Assembly (NCBI GenBank): GCA_030765065.1
Contig: CM060990.1
Coordinates: 496,424,190-496,488,189, forward strand
Reading direction: 5' to 3'
DNA from: Deroplatys truncata
Taxonomy: Eukaryota; Arthropoda; Insecta; Mantodea; Mantidae
Length of the DNA stretch: 64,000 nucleotides
Within the stretch, counting starts at the first letter, position 1. Every line of letters begins with the position of its first letter. The notes beneath the pieces were generated by a model that saw only the letters and a program-made list of their open reading frames with translations, searched no databases and was not told the DNA's origin. Shown one piece after another: positions 54,250-64,000 of this stretch. Made by a program: the position numbers and the translations under genes.

Positions 54250-55480
54250 GATGGTAACTTTAATTTTCATTGCCAGCGTGATTAAAGCATTGTCCATAAT
54301 TGAGTTTCTATTCTGATATGTGCATCCATCACTGTAGAAAATTACCTCATTTTCAGGTATGTGGGATTCAATGAAATGTACTGTAATGGTACCAAATTAT
54401 CAGCATTTACTCCACCTTTGCTTTCATGTTAGAGATAAAAAAAATGTATCTTTGAATGGAAGTCATTGTGAAATTATGTACTTCCAACTTCGTTTTATAG
54501 TACAGCGCCGAAGCATTCAAAGAAGTACAGGCTGCAAATCCATAGTAAAGATGCCTGCAGTTCCTTTTTTATCTTCTTCTTTCGATCTTCTTGCTTCATC
54601 TTTTAGGCAGATATATTGCCAATACTTCTCAACGTCCATATTTCGAGCTTCATGAGAGCAGCTTAAATAGCACTGATCTTCGATGAAAAAAGACTAAAAT
54701 GTTGGTCCTCAAACACATCAGTGAAAACTGTCATTGATGTCTAGTTGAAGCCATTTTCTTTACAGTACGCCTGGTACTGCTTGTACAAAGCAATCTTACT
54801 TTGCCAATTAGGTTCCAGATAGAGCTTTGTGGAAGTTGAATGCCAAAAATGTGATTCTAGTTTTGGTAACTTGGGAAGAAATGAGTTGCACTCCTTCTTA
54901 CTTCATTTCCATTTCTCCCATCAGCCACTGTTTTATTGTGAACTGCAGGACTTCTGCTTTTTTGGACCCAGTTTGTAACTGTCCATTCCCCTAATGCAAA
55001 TGTGTTAGCAACATAGTCTCACAAACATCTCTTCTTTTACTGTGAATGGAAAAGCAATAACAAAGTGTGTGGCTTTTAATTGATTCCTTTGAATTGCCTC
55101 TGTGACGTTTAACTGGAATGTAGTCTACCAGACCAATGACATAAATCTTTCTTTCATGCCATGAGAGATTGTTCCAGAAGTACTAACAAATTTTGGTTCG
55201 ATCGTCTTCTGAAACGGTCTTACAAAATCTAGTTTTTGCTTTGGCTGAAAGGGAACACTTGCATGGTGACTTCATCATGCATTTGTTTCTTGTTTTGCAG
55301 CATGCCCATTTTCACTTTCGTCCTTTGCCAGCCCCATGTAATCAAATCCTTTCATTCACCGCTCCTTATTAATTGCTCTTTTCCACTTACATTCACTTTC
55401 CTACATTTTACCATTATCTCACCATCAGTGTCCTCATTTATTACTTCCGCTATCTGATCTTCGGATATACCTTTTCTTCT
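54250..55480 (-). pseudogene. Pseudogene of an unnamed high-copy arthropod Cys-rich family, N-terminal and middle part
   Basis: On the minus strand, RNKCMMKSPCKCSLSAKAKT (about 55240-55300) gives a paired-cysteine start. VSEDDRTKI and YFWNNLSWHERKIYVIGLVD at 55090-55210 follow, then RRDVCETMLLTHL (about 55010-55050). Further on are ISSQVTKTRITFLAFNF-like and ALYKQYQAYCKENGF segments (54760-54880), KYWQYICLKDEARRSKEED (about 54600), and a TMDLQ motif near 54540. The order matches a family abundant in insect genomes as uncharacterised proteins, probably transposon-borne. Stops and indels are frequent. The complementary C-terminal part of a related copy lies at 60595-61960, but the order on the chromosome excludes one split gene. 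Confidence 0.5.
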
Positions 55481-56162
55481 TAAAAATAAACCAATTATTG
55501 AAATGTATAGTTATAATATGATAGAAAATTCAAAAGTGCATTCTCATTCATTGACTGAGATTATAGCTGCATTAAAACATTACACTCTCTTCTTTTTCTC
55601 TGCTGTCATTGGACATTGGAGTATTCTTCATTGTAATCATAGTTTTGATGTTCCTCTTCCATGCTGCACAAGTTGTGGTTGAACTTGACAGGGGCATCCT
55701 ATTTTGTAACACAATTCTCAATGGATACTAAGTTTTATCAGCTGAAGCAGATGCCCTCAGTGTCATGATGTGTGTACTGCTTCCACCCGTATCTTAAAGA
55801 AATAAGAGCGATTGTGTTGTAAAAAATTATGAAACGAAGATTATGATACTACTCTGACCGGATTTCGTTAATAATGTGTGAACAACAGTTGCTGAACCCA
55901 TAAACTTTGCCAGCTCTTTGGGCATTAGTTTTTACAACAGATTTTCTTTAAACAAGCTCTTCAGATGTTGAGGCTATTAGTGCTGATAATTTTGCTTAAC
56001 TTTCTTGTAAGGTTCTAAATAAGAAATAGCAACCTCAAGTTTACATATTTTTCAAAGGAAGCCATGTTGAGGATATTTTGCTCATATATGCACACCGCCA
56101 TTGGCTGTATTTGAGCCTATGCACCTCAGATTTAATTTCAAGCTTCGAGGCTACTATTACTG
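55481..56162. other. Intergenic DNA, nothing recognised
   Basis: Left flank of the PIF/Harbinger element; no gene seen. Confidence 0.5.
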
Positions 56163-56469
56163 TAAGGGCTGGTTGTATAAAGATTACTAATCGTAGTTTA
56201 GTTGTCATAGTTCAGCAAGCAACTGGCCATAAATAGTTATTCATGTTGTTTAAAATTAACCCAAGACTATCAAACGAGTATGTATTATTCATGGATTACA
56301 TGCAACAGCGCGAAATGGGAGGGAAATTTGTGCATACGGCGAGATGTTCAACTGATTAACTGGAGAAATTAATAATGTCAGCGATTTTTGCTTATATTAT
56401 AAATACTGGTTTTTATGAATCGAGATATGGTTCCTATCGACTTCTTCATATCAATTGTTTCATTTTGAA

Positions 56470-57435
56470 ATGGATTCAAAGAAGAAAAAGCAATCTGCAA
56501 ATTTCAGCAGTAAAGAAAGAAACATAATAGATCTCGTGTTAAAAAGAAAAGGATCATTCAAAACAAAAGCAGATTCAGTTTCAAAGAAAAAGAGGAGGCC
56601 TGGCGTGACATTTTAGAAGAATATAATTCCCAGAATGTAATTCTTAAGGACTGGAAGAGCCTGAAATTGTGTTACGAAAAGAAAAAAACAAAATTAAGGA
56701 AGATAATGCTCGTGATGAGGTAAGTACTGAAATAATTTATTTTACGTGAATCGGAAGGCAGGAACTAGATAGGTATCAGAAGTCGTATTTTAATTTCAGG
56801 TTGAAATCTACAAAACTGGAGGGGAGAGTTACGTACCCCCATCAGTAGCTGAAATTGGACAGAAGCTGATCTCAGCACTAAAACCACAGTTCCTGCCCAT
56901 TTTCAACTGTGTTGTTGATGATGTGGATTTCCATCATGATGTTATAGAGATCAGACACACAGGATGTAATGCTATTGAGATATTTGGAAGTTATAAGTAC
57001 CGAGATGTTTCGTGACTGCTGTTGACAAGGAGGATGAAGGGGAGAAAGGAAACAATAAGATGGTAAAGATTACAAAATAAAGCAACTTAAAAGTTCTAAT
57101 GTTTAATAAAATATTCTTAACTTAATAGTGAAAAGCTTGGATAAATGTAAAGTTTGTTGGTCCATTAGATAGCATTGTAACTGGCAGTGTCAGAAAAAGT
57201 GCCTAACTACTGCAACTTCATTTTCCAGCAAAATTATTATACATAATTATCATTGCTGGCAGAAGTGCACACATCAGATGCTGGTCCATCAAAACCATCA
57301 GTTCCTGTAAAAAGGAAGGCAGAGGATATAAGAATGTTCTACAAAAGAAGACTGGAATGTTTAAATGCTGAGCATAAAATAAAAATGAAAATTTTGAAAA
57401 TTGAGTTGGAAATGAAATTGAGAAGGCAAAAGTAG
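56470..57435 (+). pseudogene. Harbinger Myb/SANT-like DNA-binding protein, mildly broken
   Basis: The ATG at 56470 gives MDSKKKKQSANFSSKERNII, a lysine-rich start of a trihelix/Myb-like domain. A frameshift near 56580 precedes EEAWRDILEEYN and DWKSLKLCYEKKK, the rest of that domain. A GT-AG intron of 80 bp (56720-56799) joins DNARDEVEIYKTGG to the following exon in frame. The exon reads PSVAEIGQKLISALKPQFLP and ends at a stop near 57014. A final open part (57253-57435) with PSVPVKRKAEDIRMFYKRRL and a charged helix ELEMKLRRQK completes the protein, probably after another intron. The family partner helps nuclear import and end recognition by the Harbinger transposase. Confidence 0.8.
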
Positions 57436-57553
57436 CCCAATAATTAACATATTTTTACTTATATTTAATTAAAACTTAACGCTATTTTGTTCATTATTCA
57501 TTTCTGTTCAAGTTAAGGTATATGCAATATGTTTTCTTTTCTATTACATTTGT

Positions 57554-58857
57554 TTATTGCATTAATGTAACATAATAAATACCTTTGAAATGTGTTGTTA
57601 ATGCAGTTCTCAATGCTGAATTCTCCCTTCTATTCACACAATTATCAACTAGTATAGGCAGTTCCTTGAATACCCTTCTTTCTCTGAAGGCCTCAGGGAC
57701 AATGCTAGGGGTGTCATCTTCCACATTGATTGCCATATTATAAAGTATAAAGGTAGCAACTATAATTGGTGGAACTTGACACAATTTGACTCCGAATCTT
57801 ATTCTCAAGCAAGGAAATCGTCTTTTCACAACACCGAAATACCTTTCGATGACTGACCTGGATTGCTTGTGGGCTCAGTTATTCACCACTCTGAAGGAGT
57901 TACCTCATGCAATATAGGAGTTAGTAAGAGTGGCAACACTGATAGACACTGTCACCTAGGAGTAGACATTCAGGAATTTCTGCTGCTTTGAATCGTGCGT
58001 GTATTCTGGATTCTGAAAAATCATGCTGTTGTGTGCAGAACCCAGCCGCCTGGCCACGACATTTTGAAACTTAAGCTTTGTATCATAGATAGCTTGAACA
58101 TTTAATGAAAACCATCCATAGCGATTTCTAAAGACCTCTGCATTGTTGTCCCCAGGGGATACAATGGGGATGTGTGTACAGTCTATAGCATCTATAATGT
58201 CTGGAAAGTTTTGAAATGGTGTAATAAAAATCAAGTATGACTTTTCTAACCTCATTGTTTTCAGTTGGCATTTTAATGAATTGAGGTCTCAGGCTTGCAA
58301 TTTCTCTGGTAACTTTATGAATTTTCTACTAGCAATTGCTTTATCAACATTAAATATATCTGCAATAACCATTTGGAAGCTTCCAGTGGATAAAACCTCA
58401 AAAGTCAGTAGTATCATAAATATTGGGTTCAAAGCATGATTTCTTTTTGTCTGTTGTAACTGGGGATGCAGCCTCTGTTCTAGTTCTTCTATATAAAACT
58501 TTGGTAAATGAAATCTCATTTTAAATTGTTTGTCTCTCAGTGGTAGGAATGGATTATTTCTCTCGTGAAATACTCGAGGAGCACGAAATAACTCATTTTC
58601 TGAAACATCAGAATAATCTGAAGGCTGAAAATAAAATTACTTTTGTTAAATAAGTCGAATTTACCATATGGTGGTTTATTGTGTGTTTATATAATAGTCA
58701 TACAAATATTCATGGTATTTGGATTAAACTGTTTTAGCACCATAACCTAAAACAGCAAGTAAATCTGTAACCTGTTAATTTGCATTACATGAAAATGAAA
58801 ACTAAAAGATTACAGATACTGTTTCTAAATAAAAGTTAAATTCAATTAACTCACCAT
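57554..58857 (-). pseudogene. PIF/Harbinger DDE transposase, frameshifted
   Basis: A tiny first exon ends at ATG (58857-58855) followed by donor GTGAGT. A 230-bp intron (58625-58854) ends TTTTCAG and exon 2 opens PSDYSDVSENELFRAPRVFH. MRFHLPKFYIEELEQRL begins the helical N-terminus and LLTFEVLSTGSFQMVIADIF is a family hallmark. After frameshifts near 58325 and 58215 the catalytic domain reads DAIDCTHIPIVSPGD (first Asp), then VVARRLGSAHNSMIF, where the usual HDS is HNS. After another near 58000 come SVIERYFGVVKRRFPCL (Glu, about 57815-57865) and VATFILYNMAINVE. The product ends at 57554. The spliced ATG exon, three frameshifts and the Asp-to-Asn change are visible directly. Confidence 0.88.
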
Positions 58858-59956
58858 TTTATTTATAAAGGCCATTATTTTATTTATTTTCCTCTACAAT
58901 AGTTGCTCAACTTATGCTACACTATGGTTAGTATGCTTTAACTTGTGCGAATTGGTGAGTTAGATGTAACTTTCAGTTAAGATGATATAACCATGGATTA
59001 TTGCTTATGCAATGAAAGTTTGTAAGTTAATGGTAACTTATGGTTAATTTCAGGTACTAAACTTAACGATTTATACAGCCGGCCCTAAGAGCAATGTTTT
59101 ATAAAATGAAATGCTATAAAGTTATAACCTGAGTCAGCTGGAACATTGGAAGTATTTTGACAATGCTCTGGCATTGAGATTTAGGAGACAATGGTTTGAA
59201 TCTCCATCATTTCTTTTAACTATTGCAGTGCTAGCATTACACACTTCTCACCTCGAGATGCCATTTTGTACAATGATTTCACCTTTATGCAAAGTCAAAA
59301 AGGAATTTATTATTTGTGACAATGTTGGTAGTACACTATAGTTAATTAAAAAGGCACTTAAGGAATGCTCATACGGTGCTGTGATCACAAAATAAATGTA
59401 ACTACTAATAATTATTCATAGAAATGTACCAACTAGCACAACATAAATCTAGTTACTGTGGAAGTCAGAAACAACACTATAAACTAAAGCCAACAATTAA
59501 ACTAATGCAACTCCCAGCGAATAAATCGGGCATCAAATTGTGGTGGGTAATGTTATAATTATATAACAATATATAATATAAAGTAATTCTATGTAATATT
59601 TTAAGCTGTAATTTCCACTATTAAAACCTTGTAACTCCCGCTTATTTAGCTGGAGCTGTTAGCCATCCAATGGTGCACAATTTAAAAACCTTGCAACCCA
59701 CTGACAGAGAAGTGAGGTTCCAGCTCTGAATGTTTTACTTAACTTGCAAGGTTCTTGTATTTCTCAAATATATCCAAGAGAGTAAATTAGATTTATGAGG
59801 CTTTAACACATGCTGTAGAATATTGTTTGGTGGCAGTTGATTAATAAAAATAGTTTTTGCATTTTGGTGCAGTTACAAGGTTTTTATTGCCGGCTGATGA
59901 CATGCTTTTTCCAGCTCAGCCCAGCTTCCAGAATAACCCCTAGACATGCCATTCCA

Positions 59957-62370
59957 TGTGACAGAATGGGACAATTGGGAGGTTTTGTTTCTCAGTAATA
60001 TTCCAAAAATAACTTAAAAAAAAAATTGTGAATGTTTGTTTTATTCATAACAACAGAGAATTTCAATCCTAGGGTTAACACAAAAAGCATAAAAGGGAAA
60101 ATATCTTGTTAATTGAAGTAATCTTCCTATGACGGAAAGGGACATGGGCAAAAAGGAAGTTCCCTCTGAGTTAAAACAACTCCTTAGTTCTGTGAAACTA
60201 TGCAAATGTGCTGTCTCATCATTTCAGTAGTAAATAACCACATGTGAAGTATTAATATAATAGTGTAGAGAATTACATGGAAATCACTATTTTTTAGCTA
60301 TTTTTTACTTATGTGATGGAATGGAACAGTTAGTGTGATGGAAAGGGACATGTACAAAATGAAAACTGCTGAAACCGCATCTTTCATAAAATAATTACCA
60401 TACCAGTGTTAACTATGTTGCATTCTTTTATCAGAATTCACATTATATTTAAGTGATGTGTACACCAGGATATGAAAATCTCTGGTGATTATTTACATCA
60501 GGAATTGGAAGTACTTTCAGTACATCATAAATTGCAACCCATGAAGTGTCATTACTTTTAAATGCAAATTTGAAATCTGTGTTGATTTTTCTCATGAAAT
60601 TTATTCACATTCAGTATTGTCAACCTTTAGATTTGTCCTATGAAGTTTTTTAGCTGTCTTTTTTGTCATAAATTTCACCACTACAAAAGCACCGACTTGA
60701 ACATTTGAATTTCCTTCCATTGTTTCAATTTGGATATTTCTGCCACTCATAAAATCAAAGTTGAGACTTTTTTTTGGACAAAGCATGCTCTTTGCAAACC
60801 AGATTATAAGGGGATACAACTTCAATGTAGTGCTTAGAATGAGTGCCGGGTATCAATCATTAGCATCAAATTGTGTCTTTTGTTGATCCACTTCATATTT
60901 AAAACAAAATATCACCTCTACTGTCTTTGACACTTTCCTGGCACACCAGTAAAATGACTGCATTGATTACCATGTGTTTTCCACGTAATACAGCATGCCA
61001 TACTAATCTCTTCAGTTCTTCACCAACACCATTGACACTGCCTTTCCAATGACTGTAGCGAGAAAGTTCCATGTTAACAGAACTTCAAACTCTTCCTAAA
61101 AGTGAGCTAAATTACATAGAGAATAATACTCTTCAAAGTGGCTTGCTACACCATCTGAAAAAAATGTAATTGTTGAGAACTCTGGGTAAGTTTTCCTAAT
61201 CTGAGAAACTAGCCTTTGAAGCAATGTGTTGACAACATATTTGTCATGTGATATTTCGTCACTGACAATTGCATAATTTCTTACCATTCCTGGACTTACC
61301 TAGGTAACAGCTGTAAAGATTGTGATCTGTTGGGAGTTCCAATATGCCATTGAATTTCATTTTGAAATCTGGCAGTGTAATTTTCGGCAAAATCAATCTG
61401 TACTACAGTTTCTTTACCATCTACAGCACCTTATCTTGAAAACATGTACACTGAGGTTTTACCAAGAAGCAAGGTTTTAAAAGCCATGTATTTTTTCAAT
61501 AAGTTCTGGAAAGGCTTCGCAGTGTTCTCCTCAACAACTTTTTCAATTTTTTCATCAATGGTGCTCCAAACAAACCATGCTAATCCATTTGTATCATCTG
61601 TTAAGGTATTGTACTGACGAGCAGGTTTCTGATGCTACAACTTTCACATGTGCTTGACATAGTTATTTTCAGGATTCCATACTAATGTACTGATAGTTGT
61701 GATGTTTTAGGAATATCCTCCGTATACCCACACAGAACAGTCTAAAAGTAAATTGATGTTCTCATGATACTGACATGAGCAACTGTAATGAGGCATTTCA
61801 CTGACTGGAAGGACAAATTTGGGTCACAATGAAAAGGATTTTGATTTCCCGCTTTCTTATCAGAGTTTTCCCTTTTTAATACCTGATATGCCTCTGCAAT
61901 AGTGGTATACATAAAACTTTTGAAATTGTTCTTTTCCTTCATTCACTCTTACTGTCACATCCTTTTTCCCAGGAGCTTGCAGTGATATAAAGCCCCTTTG
62001 ATAAAATTGCTTAACTAAATCATTAATCTCACACAGAGCATTTTATAAGATATATGCCTACATTATACTACTTGCAAAAGCATAACCTGCATATTTTAAA
62101 ATATATATTTCACTTATAAAGTAAATGTTTCTCAGAATCTAAGTTAAAACATGCTATGTTGAAATTACTGATGCACATATACTTGTCTGTGACGGAATGG
62201 GACAGTTATTAAAAGCTTTCTCCAGTGTTATGTTTTTGTGTTATTTGATGTTAGGTGCTGTGGAATATTTATCACATAAAGTTCACTGATCATACATACC
62301 AGCATTGAATAAATATTAATTGTTTCAAAATAATACAAATAATATACTTTTTCTGTGATGGAATGGGACA
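59957..62370. repeat. Six dispersed copies of a 17-bp motif TGTGAYRGAAWGGRACA
   Basis: Copies lie at 59957-59973, 60128-60144 (least exact), 60312-60328, 60334-60350, 62188-62204 and 62354-62370, all in the same orientation. They bracket the pseudogene at 60595-61960 but do not occur inside it. Between 59090 and 59950 I see nothing else except a weak tRNA-like B box (GGTTTGAATCTCC) near 59188. Confidence 0.6.
60595..61960 (-). pseudogene. Pseudogene of the unnamed high-copy arthropod family, middle and C-terminal part
   Basis: On the minus strand, MYTTIAEAYQVLKRENSDKK (about 61855-61915) is a family landmark and is followed by a decayed Cys/His segment. At 61287-61096, MVRNYAIVSDEISHDKYVVN and TITFFSDGVASHFEEYYSLC give a conserved acidic SDG-containing core. 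The C-terminus at 60825-60601 reads MEGNSNVQVGAFVVVKFMTK and TAKKLHRTNLKV, a small beta-rich domain. KFAFKSNDTSWVAIYDVLK then continues to about 60500. These blocks occur in this order in uncharacterised, probably transposon-derived insect proteins. Many stops interrupt it. Function unknown; the acidic residues in the core could be catalytic, but that is a guess. Confidence 0.5.
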
Positions 62371-62699
62371 TTTGAACAATAATAATCAAAGTTCCAATGT
62401 GAGGTATAATATGAAGTTACCGTGACCAATAAATTCAATGTAAATCTAGCTAAAGTGTCTATGTAAGTAAAAAAGCATTAATTTTCAGAACTATTTAAAA
62501 CTTATCCTTAAGAAACCTTTCTAAAATATAGCTGCCCAAACATTTCTTTAAACATTTGTTGTCACCTTGCAGTAAAATTACAATAATAGAGAGGTAACAA
62601 TGTTCCCATTTGTTTATGCAATTTCTCACAGTTAGGTGTAGTGTACTTAGAATTTAACACCTATCAACCTTGACTTATAAAAAAAAATTGTCCATCTTG

Positions 62700-63160
62700 G
62701 TTTAAGTTTTAATGGAATGGCCCATATATTTAACCGCTCCGGAAAGCTTCAACTTCTTCCAAGCAGATGGGCCTCTGCCAAACCTGGCAGCCTCCTCTTT
62801 ATGAAGATCATTATTTCAGTCTTGTCCGGATTAACAACAAGTCCGTTTCTTTACACCATTCCTCTAGAGCATGTAGGGAGCCCTGTATGAGCTCTGAAAC
62901 AGTACTTGGGAATATTTCACTTGCTACAAGGCATCAGGCATTGGCATAAACTTGAGCATGAATCCCTCCCATGTTGAGTCTGTTTAGTAGATCATCCACC
63001 ACCAGGCACCACAGGGTGGGTGATGAAACTCCCTTGTGGGTAGGGAATCCCCAGGCCTGCAGTAGGATTGTCTACCTTGCTGGGGTATGACCATCTTGTC
63101 TGCCTCATAGCAAGGCACGCCCTGAAAAATATTCACCAGGTGGGAAGAAACGATTTCCCA
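62700..63160 (-). pseudogene. LINE reverse transcriptase fragment (R1/jockey-like)
   Basis: On the minus strand the segment reads GVSSPTLWCLVVDDLLNRLN at about 62965-63030, preceded by a decayed GxPQG region. QVYANA then stands where YADD is expected, followed by SEIFPSTVSELIQGSLHALE, EEWCKETDLLL and KLKLSGAVKYMG. These are palm and thumb motifs of an RT. Both flanks are truncated and the catalytic residues are lost. Confidence 0.7.
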
Positions 63161-63950
63161 GCCGCTTACAACGGTTGCAGGAAGTTTATAATTGTTACAG
63201 CATTTATTATTTCTGCAAAGACCTGCATGAATTTCCAGTATAGCATTCACCATTTTTGTGCGCATTCAATTCCTTGTTTTCATTTTCACCAGGTTTAATT
63301 GGCTGAATATCCTTTCAACCTCGGCATTTGACCAAGGAAGCACCAGCTTAGATAAAGCAAAGTCTGCAAGTTCTTTGAAAGGATTTCTGCCACTAGCATC
63401 ATGATATTTGAATGGTCGGCTTTTGCCACTGCAATTCTACTTTCGCAATTGTTTTGCTATCCAATTGTGATGTTTCTAATGTGGGAATTAACAGTTCCTT
63501 TACCACAACAAGATCCTTTGAGACAGCAAGAAGAGACAGTTTCCTCAATATTTCAATGTTATCAGGCAATCTCTGCTGTAGCTGTTTGATGAGTAAAGAA
63601 ACAAATTTTACACACCTTTCTCTAACAGTTTTTTCTTCTTGTCCTGTTATTTTATTTTATTTCTAATCTCTGAAAGTTTGCTTTCAAACAAATAACCTAG
63701 ATACGGCTTTGGATCTAGATGTTTCTCGAAATCACCATCAAGGAATTTTCTCAGCACTGGATTGGTGGGAATGACAATTACTTTAAGAAGAGATTGAATA
63801 AGAACTACCAGATCATCTAATAGTTTGCATGGGTCTACATCATTTGCCTCGCAACTTTTGTTGACTCTTTGAAGATCAGATAGAATAGGTTTCAAAAACA
63901 ACAAATATGCTAAATTGAGCTCATCACTGAACATAGAGTAGAGCATTTCA
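63161..63950 (-). pseudogene. hAT-type transposase C-terminal fragment
   Basis: On the minus strand 63946-63647 is open (LAYLLFLKPILSDLQRVNKS, then KLLDDLVVLIQSLLKVIVIP and a PYLGYLFESKLSEIRNK end). After a decayed stretch, LVLPWSNAEVERIFSQLNLV at 63290-63355 is the hAT dimerisation core, followed by MRTKMVNAILEIHAGL and CCNNYKLPATVV. The frame then runs directly into the RT fragment. The N-terminal part would lie beyond the window. Confidence 0.72.
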
Positions 63951-64000
63951 GCTAAGTAACATTTTTCACTGAGCCTAACAATTTCAAAATGAGCCCTTAA

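Larger units (their letters stand above)
56166..59085. mobile_element. PIF/Harbinger transposon with both genes and both ends
   Basis: The left end reads GGGCTGGTTGTATAAA and the complement of the right end reads GGGCCGGCTGTATAAA. Both are followed by related AGTTTAGT sequence. TAA lies outside each end (56163-56165 and 59086-59088), the 3-bp duplication typical of the superfamily. The 2920-bp element carries a rightward Myb/SANT-like gene and a leftward DDE gene, the standard two-gene design. Confidence 0.92.

Noticed and set aside
54250-61960. One gene split by the Harbinger insertion
   Set aside because: Both parts are on the minus strand, but the N-terminal part lies at lower coordinates than the C-terminal part, the reverse of what one split gene would show.

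Overview
The window looks like a repeat-dominated stretch of an arthropod (most likely insect) nuclear genome. The signs are Tc1, mariner, PIF/Harbinger, hAT and jockey-type elements, tRNA-derived SINEs, GT-AG introns of about 80 bp, AT-rich intergenic DNA, and a Maverick/Polinton with the gene set known from animal Polintons and adintoviruses. No host housekeeping gene, rRNA or functional tRNA gene was recognised. Nearly every coding region belongs to a mobile element, and most are broken by frameshifts or stops.

Layout. 0.3-0.9 kb: degenerate minisatellite. 0.96-2.21 kb: Tc1-like element with TA target duplication and broken transposase. 2.4-2.9 kb: dispersed repeat with a second copy at 34.0-34.5 kb. 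3.72-9.70 kb: LTR retrotransposon with TG...CA LTRs, CTAT target duplication and an apparently non-coding interior; its 5' LTR is split by a 1.4-kb ORF1-only LINE insertion. 10.76-12.09 kb: mariner. 13.12-13.69 kb: a 566-bp tRNA-derived SINE. 13.8-14.2 kb: hAT remnant.

14.5-29 kb: a Maverick/Polinton, the centrepiece. From left to right it has long subterminal repeats, a duplicated CRE-bearing promoter with a TATA box, and two intact rightward genes of unknown function (the first with an intron inside its coding region and another in its leader). A tight leftward virion cluster follows, transcribed in the order PLA2-like minor virion protein, adenain-type protease, minor capsid, 47-aa ORF, major capsid. 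A rightward cluster then carries packaging ATPase, a coiled-coil fibre-like protein, a Polinton-associated protein and integrase. The element closes with a leftward protein-primed-type DNA polymerase B. All recognised virion and replication genes except the 47-aa ORF are decayed, whereas the two left-end genes are open, a contrast worth testing.

31-32.2 kb: hAT/BED remnant. 34.5-39.3 kb: SINE remnant followed by a jockey-type LINE, with a recent 487-bp tandem duplication in ORF1. 41.6-55.5 kb: three copies plus a fragment of a Glu-tRNA-like SINE, a long hAT pseudogene, a foldback-like inverted-repeat family, an IS630-like transposase pseudogene, a 57-bp satellite, and a pseudogene of an unnamed high-copy arthropod family. 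56.17-59.09 kb: PIF/Harbinger element with TIRs and TAA target duplication, carrying divergent Myb-like and DDE genes. 59.9-64 kb: a short repeated motif around a second piece of the unnamed family, then an RT fragment and hAT fragment that run together.
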